A DNA stretch of 10,051 bases from an uncultured Dyadobacter sp. (GTDB lineage: Bacteria > Bacteroidota > Bacteroidia > Cytophagales > Spirosomataceae): positions 1 to 10,051 of the forward strand of contig CAMLNK010000066.1 of NCBI GenBank assembly GCA_946481035.1, given 5' to 3'. This document shows positions 5,772-10,051 of the stretch, in pieces. Both the position numbers and the translations under genes were made by a program. Below the pieces are notes generated by a model. It ran no database searches, was not told where the DNA came from, and was given only the letters and a program-made list of their open reading frames with translations. The stretch's first letter is position 1, and each line of letters begins with the position of its first letter.

Positions 5772-7178
5772 ATGATTTCCGGAAAACAAGAACATTTCTC
5801 CCGTCGTGAATTCGCCCGCCGCGCGGGTATACTGGCCGCCGCCGGTATGTTTGCACCTGAAAACCATATACTGAACCCATTTTCACCCCCAGCCGTGAAG
5901 AAGATCACCATCAAGAACGTTAGCTCCAACTTCGAGCGGGAGCCGCTGAACCCGTACCGTTTCAAGGGCAGCGCCATTACCGACAGCTGGCAGGCGATTG
6001 CGATGATGGAATCCGATTCGGGTATCCGGAAAGTGGGCCTGGGCACGCAGGGGGTTTTATGGTCGGATTCGAAGGTTTTCGCTGCGCATTCCGAAAGTGC
6101 TGGTAATGCATTGATGTATGCAATGAGCGAGCGGGCATTGCAAATGATCAAGGGAACGTCGTTCAGCGACCCGGTGCAGCTGCTCGACGACCTGCTGCCG
6201 GAAGTACTGGCTTACGGCAAGAAAATTACCGGAAATCCGGATCTTAGGAAGACATTCGCATTGAATGCCCTCGTGTGCGTGGACAATGCCGCGTGGCTGC
6301 TTTACGCGCAGGAAAATGGCATGAAGCAATTCGATGAAATGGTACCCGTCGCCTACCGCCCCGGCCTTTCATACCGCCACGAAAAAGTGGCAAGCATCCC
6401 GTCGTTTGCGGTAGGAACTTCGCCGGAGCGCATCAAACAGGCGGCCGATGAGGGATATTTTATATTAAAACTCAAAACCGGCGCCGCGGGAACGCAGCAG
6501 GAAATGATCGAAAAGGACATTGCTTTTCTGACAGCCGTGCACAAGGCGATCGGGCATTACGAAACGCCTTACACCCAAAACGGGAAGATACCTTATTATT
6601 TCGACGCCAATGGCCGCTACGAGAAGAAGGAAACACTGCTCCGTTTTCTCGACCATGCCAAAAAGATCGGCGCATTCGAGCAGATTGCGGTGATCGAAGA
6701 GCCTTTTGAGGAAAGCAACGAGGCTTTTGTAGGCGACCTGGGCGTGCGTGTGGCTGCGGACGAAAGCGCGCATACCGTGGAAGATGCCGCGCACCGGATC
6801 GAGCTCGGATATTCGGCGATTGCAGTGAAGGCTATTGCCAAAACGCTGAGTATGACCATGAAAATTACCCAGCTGGCTTACGAAAAGAAGGTGCCCTGCT
6901 TCTGCGCCGACCTCACCGTGAATCCGATCCTGGTCGACTGGAACAAAAATGTGGCCGCCCGTTTGCAGCCTTTCCCCGGAATGTCGGTAGGATTGCAGGA
7001 AACGAACGGCCATCAATACTATAAGAATTGGGATAAACTCGTCACCTTCCACCCGATGGCGAACGGAAGCTGGACGAAAACGCAAAAGGGCGTTTACCTC
7101 ACCGACAAATCATTTTATGCTGAAAGCGGCGGTATTCTTGCCCCATCGGCGCATTATGAAGCGATGTTTGCCGGTTGA
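5772..7178 (+). CDS. Tat-exported enolase-superfamily enzyme (mandelate racemase/muconate lactonizing type)
   Basis: The 468-residue protein begins with a twin-arginine signal: SRREF with Arg11-Arg12, then a hydrophobic stretch (about 18-27). It is thus predicted to be exported folded to the periplasm. The rest fits the enolase superfamily. A capping domain (about 45-200) is followed by a barrel with the KxK pair Lys233/Lys235 (ILKLKTG), metal ligands Asp278 (FDANG), Glu309 (IEEPFEE) and Asp330/Glu331 (ADES), and Lys353 (AVKAIAK) on the following strand. The two-lysine arrangement (KxK plus a later Lys) is that of the muconate lactonizing enzyme subgroup, which includes epimerases, racemases, cycloisomerases and some dehydratases. 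It is the last gene of the run, 44 bp after the aldolase. Export does not fit easily with a cytoplasmic aldolase acting next, so it may generate the substrate outside the inner membrane before uptake. The exact reaction is not predictable from the motifs. Confidence 0.9.
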   Translation: MISGKQEHFSRREFARRAGILAAAGMFAPENHILNPFSPPAVKKITIKNVSSNFEREPLNPYRFKGSAITDSWQAIAMMESDSGIRKVGLGTQGVLWSDSKVFAAHSESAGNALMYAMSERALQMIKGTSFSDPVQLLDDLLPEVLAYGKKITGNPDLRKTFALNALVCVDNAAWLLYAQENGMKQFDEMVPVAYRPGLSYRHEKVASIPSFAVGTSPERIKQAADEGYFILKLKTGAAGTQQEMIEKDIAFLTAVHKAIGHYETPYTQNGKIPYYFDANGRYEKKETLLRFLDHAKKIGAFEQIAVIEEPFEESNEAFVGDLGVRVAADESAHTVEDAAHRIELGYSAIAVKAIAKTLSMTMKITQLAYEKKVPCFCADLTVNPILVDWNKNVAARLQPFPGMSVGLQETNGHQYYKNWDKLVTFHPMANGSWTKTQKGVYLTDKSFYAESGGILAPSAHYEAMFAG

Positions 7179-7205
7179 TGGGCAAAATGCGGGAGAATCT
7201 GTTCC

Positions 7206-7688
7206 TTAAATCTGCTTCAAAGCTTTAAAAATTTCGGCGTGAGGCTGCTCGCCTTCAAACGTTCTTACCAGGTTTCCTTTTTTGTCATAAATGGCAATGT
7301 AGGGGAACGAGCGGATCTGGTAATAGCGCTGAACGAGGTAGGATGTTCCTTCGGTGCCTACTTTGAAATTCGGATAAGTGCCTAAGCTGTATTGGGTTAC
7401 AAACGGTTTTAGCATATCCATTGCCTGGAACGTCACCATCACCACCTGTTTGTTGGCAACCACATTGGAATTTTTCAGCAGGTCTTTGGTGAAACTCTGG
7501 CAATGTTCGCAGTCGGGCGAAAAATAGATAAGTACCACCGGTCCGGCGCCAAGCTGCGATGACGTGTATTGCTGGCCATTCACCAACCTGATCTGGAACG
7601 GGGCTATTTTTTTAGCGCTGCTGGCCGTTTGGGCAAATGCAGTGGCTGAGGCAAGGAGCAGGAAGCAGAAAAATAACTTACGGAACAT
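7206..7688 (-). CDS. Secreted thioredoxin-fold (TlpA/redoxin-like) protein
   Basis: The protein has 160 residues. A signal peptide (about 1-19) ends in ATAFA-Q, so the mature protein should be periplasmic. The thioredoxin fold is marked by VVLIYFSPDCEHCQSF with the redox pair Cys60-Glu-His-Cys63 and by the cis-proline Pro129 in SFPYIAIYDKKG. A single thioredoxin domain without an extra fusion is usual for TlpA-like thiol-disulfide oxidoreductases of Bacteroidota. It probably reduces or oxidises thiols of exported proteins. It is convergent with the enolase-type gene, only 27 bp away, with no clear hairpin terminator between them, and is the last gene of the - strand group, 61 bp after the DinB gene. 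Confidence 0.9.
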   Translation of the reverse strand: MFRKLFFCFLLLASATAFAQTASSAKKIAPFQIRLVNGQQYTSSQLGAGPVVLIYFSPDCEHCQSFTKDLLKNSNVVANKQVVMVTFQAMDMLKPFVTQYSLGTYPNFKVGTEGTSYLVQRYYQIRSFPYIAIYDKKGNLVRTFEGEQPHAEIFKALKQI

Positions 7689-7749
7689 AAAACATACATA
7701 GTAAAATGAGTCCGCAAGTTATCAAATCTTTGAACCACTATCCCCCGGG

Positions 7750-8304
7750 TTAAGCGGTAACTTTATCGAAAATATTGCGCAGCTGGCGGGTATGCCTTTG
7801 CGAATGGCACATCACAAATTGCAGCCATTCCCAACGTGTGAGGTTGGCAATCTGCGGGAATTCGAAATCGGTGCAGGTAAGCGAAAGGTCCTCGTTGGCG
7901 GCGATTTCGCGGATTGCCGCCCGTTCGGTCTTGAATGCTTCGAGCAACTGCCGCTGGTCGTGGGGACCGGGTGACGGGATGATGAACCCGGGTGCCTGGT
8001 ACCTGGCCGTAAAATCAAGGAAAATAGATTCGATTACCGGCACGTACTGGCCTACCGGCCGGTTGGTTTCTTGGGTGGAGCCGAGTACTGTTTCGGGGAT
8101 GCCGGATTCGGCTAGCAAAATGTGCTCCGCTACCTGGCCCGCGGTCCAGCTCCCTTCAAACGGAACGCGGTTCACCTGGTCGGGTTGAAACGAAGCCAGC
8201 GCAGCGTAGAACTCTTGTTCCGATTGATCGAGGTCGCGCAATAATTGTTTTCTGTCGATGGCTTCCCCGGCGTTAATTTCTGCGGATGATTGATTGGTTG
8301 ACAT
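7750..8304 (-). CDS. DinB-like four-helix-bundle protein
   Basis: The 184-residue cytoplasmic protein has the DinB superfamily pattern. An N-terminal helix (about 19-38) leads to SWTAGQVAEHIL with His61, and a C-terminal helix carries His167 and His171 (CHSQRHTRQL). These three histidines are the usual metal ligands of the fold. Many members are thiol-dependent transferases or damage-inducible proteins of unknown substrate, so the specific role is not visible. It lies 43 bp downstream of the SRPBCC gene on the same strand, and I saw no good promoter just before it, so co-transcription is likely. The start at ATG 8304 gives the normal family length. Confidence 0.85.
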   Translation of the reverse strand: MSTNQSSAEINAGEAIDRKQLLRDLDQSEQEFYAALASFQPDQVNRVPFEGSWTAGQVAEHILLAESGIPETVLGSTQETNRPVGQYVPVIESIFLDFTARYQAPGFIIPSPGPHDQRQLLEAFKTERAAIREIAANEDLSLTCTDFEFPQIANLTRWEWLQFVMCHSQRHTRQLRNIFDKVTA

Positions 8305-8347
8305 GGCCTATCTGGATTTAGTTGTTGATGGATCAATGGAATGGATG

Positions 8348-8881
8348 CTATTTCTCCAATACTCCTTTCAGCGTTTGAAGACTTTCTTCGAGATCGGGTC
8401 CGAGCATACTGTCGATGAACGCGTTTGTAATATTCATCGGGTAGGTGCTTTGGCCGCTCATGCCCCACGATACTTTTGTTTGCGTAGGTGAAACGGCCTC
8501 GGTGGTCATTTCGGTTACGGCAAGCCCTTCGAAAGGTTTGATAAACCGCACTTCCAGGTTGACTTGTTTGCCTTCATCGAGCAATTTGATCTCTTCCTCT
8601 CCCTTTCCGACGTTGTCGTTCTGGCTGTCCCAGGCGTAAACGAAGCCCACAGTGCCATCGGTGCCTTTGTAGTCTTTTTTCATCCCCGGGTCCATCATAA
8701 CCCATTTGTTATAATGCTGTTGGTTCTTGACGAATTTGACATAGTCGAAAACTTCCTGACTGGGTTTGTTGATGGTGATCTCCCGTTTGACGCTATATTC
8801 TTTGCTCACAAAAAGGGCGACAACCAGGGCAAGCACAACGATGCCCACGATGACGAACAGGATTTTTTTGATAATCTTCAT
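8348..8881 (-). CDS. Membrane-anchored SRPBCC-fold (polyketide cyclase-like) protein
   Basis: The 177-residue protein has one N-terminal transmembrane helix (about 5-25, after a basic MKIIKK start), followed by an SRPBCC/START-like domain. The domain opens with VKREITINKPSQEVFDYV, the typical first beta strand and helix of the fold, followed by an antiparallel sheet and a C-terminal helix (about 150-175). Such proteins bind hydrophobic ligands in a central cavity, and the ligand here is unknown. The single helix would hold the domain at the membrane. The gene has its own strong candidate promoter upstream and lies between the DoxX-like and DinB-like genes. Confidence 0.88.
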   Translation of the reverse strand: MKIIKKILFVIVGIVVLALVVALFVSKEYSVKREITINKPSQEVFDYVKFVKNQQHYNKWVMMDPGMKKDYKGTDGTVGFVYAWDSQNDNVGKGEEEIKLLDEGKQVNLEVRFIKPFEGLAVTEMTTEAVSPTQTKVSWGMSGQSTYPMNITNAFIDSMLGPDLEESLQTLKGVLEK

Positions 8882-8923
8882 TTTACAAGAAGTTTAGATA
8901 AAGGTCAGTAAATAAGTACGATA

Positions 8924-8951
8924 CAAAACTAGGGGTAAACTTGTGGTGCAA
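8924..8951 (-). promoter_or_regulatory. Candidate Bacteroidota promoter for the SRPBCC gene
   Basis: On the minus strand TTG (plus-strand CAA at 8949-8951) is followed after 17 nt by TAGTTTTG (plus-strand CAAAACTA at 8924-8931), a perfect TAnnTTTG -7 element with spacing inside the reported 17-23 range. Transcription would begin near 8917, leaving a leader of about 35 nt before the ATG at 8881. It lies in the 125-bp gap after the DoxX-like gene. This suggests that the SRPBCC, DinB and thioredoxin-like genes can be transcribed apart from the two upstream genes. Confidence 0.6.
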
Positions 8952-9006
8952 TGGGGTGTGAATTTGCCAAAGAAAGGGCGAATTGCGGCAGATGAAGCGG
9001 ACGACG

Positions 9007-9387
9007 CTAGGCGGTAGCGAATGTTTGCCGTTGCATCTTGTGGTAATAGATATAGGATACGGCGATCAGCACAAATCCGATGATGAATCCTGCCCACATG
9101 TCGGGGCCGTCACCGAATGCGATGTGCGAGTAAAAAGCGCCGAACAAGTCATAAAAAATACCTGCGTAGGCCCATTCCTTAATTCTCGCATAGCCCGGAA
9201 CGAGGATCGCGATGATACCCAGGATTTTGGCAACACCGAGGAAAGGAACAATGTAAGCGGGATAACCGATGCGGGTCACGTGGGCTACCGCCTCGGGCGC
9301 AGAAATGGCATCGTATACGGCGCCAATGCCTAGCATAAGGGCCAATAGCCCCGTCACAACCCAGAAGATGATTTTTGTCTTTTTCAT
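9007..9387 (-). CDS. DoxX-like small membrane protein
   Basis: The 126-residue inner-membrane protein has four predicted helices (about 7-27, 43-63, 70-90 and 97-115), the size and topology of the DoxX-like family. The segment GYPAYIVPFLGVAKILGIIAIL is a hallmark of this group in Bacteroidota. Its function is unclear: related DoxX proteins have been linked to quinone or redox chemistry and to stress tolerance, but nothing here identifies a substrate. It follows the small DLEDCD protein by 12 bp and is surely co-transcribed with it. The start ATG 9387 is followed by the basic MKKTK expected before the first helix. Confidence 0.87.
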   Translation of the reverse strand: MKKTKIIFWVVTGLLALMLGIGAVYDAISAPEAVAHVTRIGYPAYIVPFLGVAKILGIIAILVPGYARIKEWAYAGIFYDLFGAFYSHIAFGDGPDMWAGFIIGFVLIAVSYIYYHKMQRQTFATA

Positions 9388-9399
9388 AGTTGATGTAGT

Positions 9400-9678
9400 T
9401 TAAATGGTTATAGAATGGATGGAGTTTGAAACAATATCAGCGTGTGTATTTTCGGAACGGTCATCTTCCAGGACAGCAGCTTCATATCCAAAACTTTCCA
9501 GTAGCCCGATGACGCTGGTGCTACATATCTCTGAGCCCCCGCAGCTGATCCGCAACACCTTATCGCAATCTTCGAGGTCGAAGGTGGCCTGATAACCCGT
9601 GAATGCAAGGCAAATGAGATCGGCGAGCAACCTTGCCTGGCTTTGTTTCACGACGTCTGTTTTGAATACCTCTACCAT
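9400..9678 (-). CDS. Small conserved 'DLEDCD' protein of unknown function
   Basis: I place the start at the ATG at 9676-9678, giving 92 residues beginning MVEVFKTDVV. It follows an A-rich leader (GGAAAACAA), and similar small Bacteroidota proteins, as I recall them, start with the same 'vFKT+V' strand. The frame stays open to an ATG at 9786 (128 residues) and another at 9726, but those N-terminal residues look unlike the rest. The core is a ferredoxin-like or heavy-metal-associated-like alpha/beta pattern: strand VEVFKTDV, helix (about 14-27), then FDLEDCDKVLRI at 33-44, and a last helix and strand ending in GFEA-type sequence. The lone Cys in DLEDCD might bind a metal or be redox active. Found 12 bp ahead of the DoxX-like gene. 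Confidence 0.6.
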   Translation of the reverse strand: MVEVFKTDVVKQSQARLLADLICLAFTGYQATFDLEDCDKVLRISCGGSEICSTSVIGLLESFGYEAAVLEDDRSENTHADIVSNSIHSITI

Positions 9679-9785
9679 TTGTTTTCCATCAGTTTTGAAG
9701 TGTAGCCGGAACGTCCTGATTACCATTATTCCGATGTTACAAACTAAGCGGGTTCGGCCAACAAAAAGGGATGTGATTTGCGACA

Positions 9786-9808
9786 TTGTCAGGGGGTGAT
9801 TGTGACAA
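9786..9808. promoter_or_regulatory. Inverted repeat in the divergent intergenic region
   Basis: TTGTCA (9786-9791) and TGACAA (9803-9808) are perfect inverted copies separated by 11 bp. If the minus-strand gene starts at 9678 as I propose, this element lies between two divergent genes, where a dimeric regulator could bind. There is no further support. Confidence 0.25.
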
Positions 9809-9875
9809 AGGGGGCAGGGCGAAGGTTTTCCGCCGATCGCTCATCCATATCATTCGTATGCTCAATCGCGTAGGC

Positions 9876-9902
9876 TTGGCGCCGCTACTTCTGATACCTT
9901 GG
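9876..9902 (+). promoter_or_regulatory. Weak candidate promoter for the gene at the right edge
   Basis: TTG at 9876-9878, then 16 nt, then TACCTTGG at 9895-9902, which matches TAnnTTTG in seven of eight positions. The spacing is one base below the usual range. It would start transcription near 9910, about 40 nt before the ATG at 9949. Confidence 0.25.
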
Positions 9903-9948
9903 CACTTTCACAGCCATTTACGGAAATTCCTTAACAAGAAAACTATCC

Positions 9949-10051
9949 ATGACAGACGACAACGGATTGGTCGATCGGGTGTTGCAAGCCGCCCATTACC
10001 GCGCATTGGCGGAGAGTACGACAATGACTTTCCGGGAAATTGTGAAGGCCG
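9949..10051 (+). CDS. 5' end of a protein of unknown function (cut by window edge)
   Basis: The ATG at 9949 follows an A-rich leader (AACAAGAAAACTATCC) and opens a frame running to the right edge, giving 34 residues starting MTDDNGLVDRVLQAAHYRAL. The fragment is helical and charged, as expected for a soluble protein, but too short to assign to a family. A second open frame starting at ATG 9858 also reaches the edge. Its product (MLNRVGLAPLLL...) looks less natural, so I prefer the 9949 start. Confidence 0.45.
   Translation, partial: MTDDNGLVDRVLQAAHYRALAESTTMTFREIVKA

Noticed and set aside
6465..7085. Open frame of 206 codons on the minus strand inside the enolase-type gene
   Set aside because: It is antisense to the region holding all metal ligands and catalytic lysines of the enolase-superfamily enzyme, and shows no family signature of its own.
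7179..7205. Possible bidirectional terminator between the convergent enolase-type and thioredoxin-like genes
   Set aside because: The 27-bp gap has no inverted repeat or T-run that I could find.
9858..10051. Alternative open frame at the right edge starting at ATG 9858
   Set aside because: It overlaps the preferred 9949 frame, and its product composition (many Arg, His and Pro) looks like a shadow. It cannot be fully excluded because both frames run off the window.
1..10051. CRISPR arrays, tRNA or rRNA genes, insertion sequences, phage or toxin-antitoxin genes
   Set aside because: I saw no regularly spaced repeats, cloverleaf-like or rRNA motifs, transposase motifs or terminal inverted repeats in the window.

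Overview
The window reads as chromosomal DNA of a Bacteroidota bacterium, most likely a Cytophagales member of the Dyadobacter/Spirosoma type. This rests on Bacteroidota-style promoters (TTG, then TAnnTTTG), A-rich rather than Shine-Dalgarno leaders before start codons, and protein families typical of that group. The lineage is inferred from style and was not checked by a database search.

Left part (1-1049). The window opens inside the last part of a GtrA-like membrane protein. A predicted lipoprotein of unknown function follows.

Centre (about 1110-7178, + strand). This is a compact catabolic-looking locus. A LacI-family regulator is followed by four genes on the same strand: a divergent Nramp-fold transporter, an NAD-dependent epimerase/dehydrogenase-like protein, a long DHDPS/N-acetylneuraminate-lyase-type aldolase, and an enolase-superfamily (mandelate racemase/muconate lactonizing type) enzyme with a twin-arginine export signal. 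A perfect 20-bp palindrome with a central CG lies between the regulator and the transporter, over a candidate promoter, and is the obvious candidate operator. The transporter keeps the Nramp fold signature around TM1 but has lost the metal-binding DPGN and MPH motifs. With these neighbours I infer that it imports an organic solute, perhaps a sugar acid, rather than Mn/Fe. The proposed scheme is: the regulator senses a sugar-acid-like ligand, the Nramp-like carrier imports substrate, the SDR protein oxidises or epimerises it, the enolase-type enzyme dehydrates or epimerises it, and the aldolase cleaves the keto-deoxy acid. The substrate and the order of steps are not visible in the sequence.

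Right part (7206-9678, - strand). Five small genes lie convergent to the operon. In transcription order they are a small 'DLEDCD' protein, a DoxX-like membrane protein, a membrane-anchored SRPBCC protein, a DinB-like four-helix protein and a secreted thioredoxin-fold protein. A good Bacteroidota promoter precedes the SRPBCC gene. A divergent + strand gene starts near 9949 and runs off the right edge.
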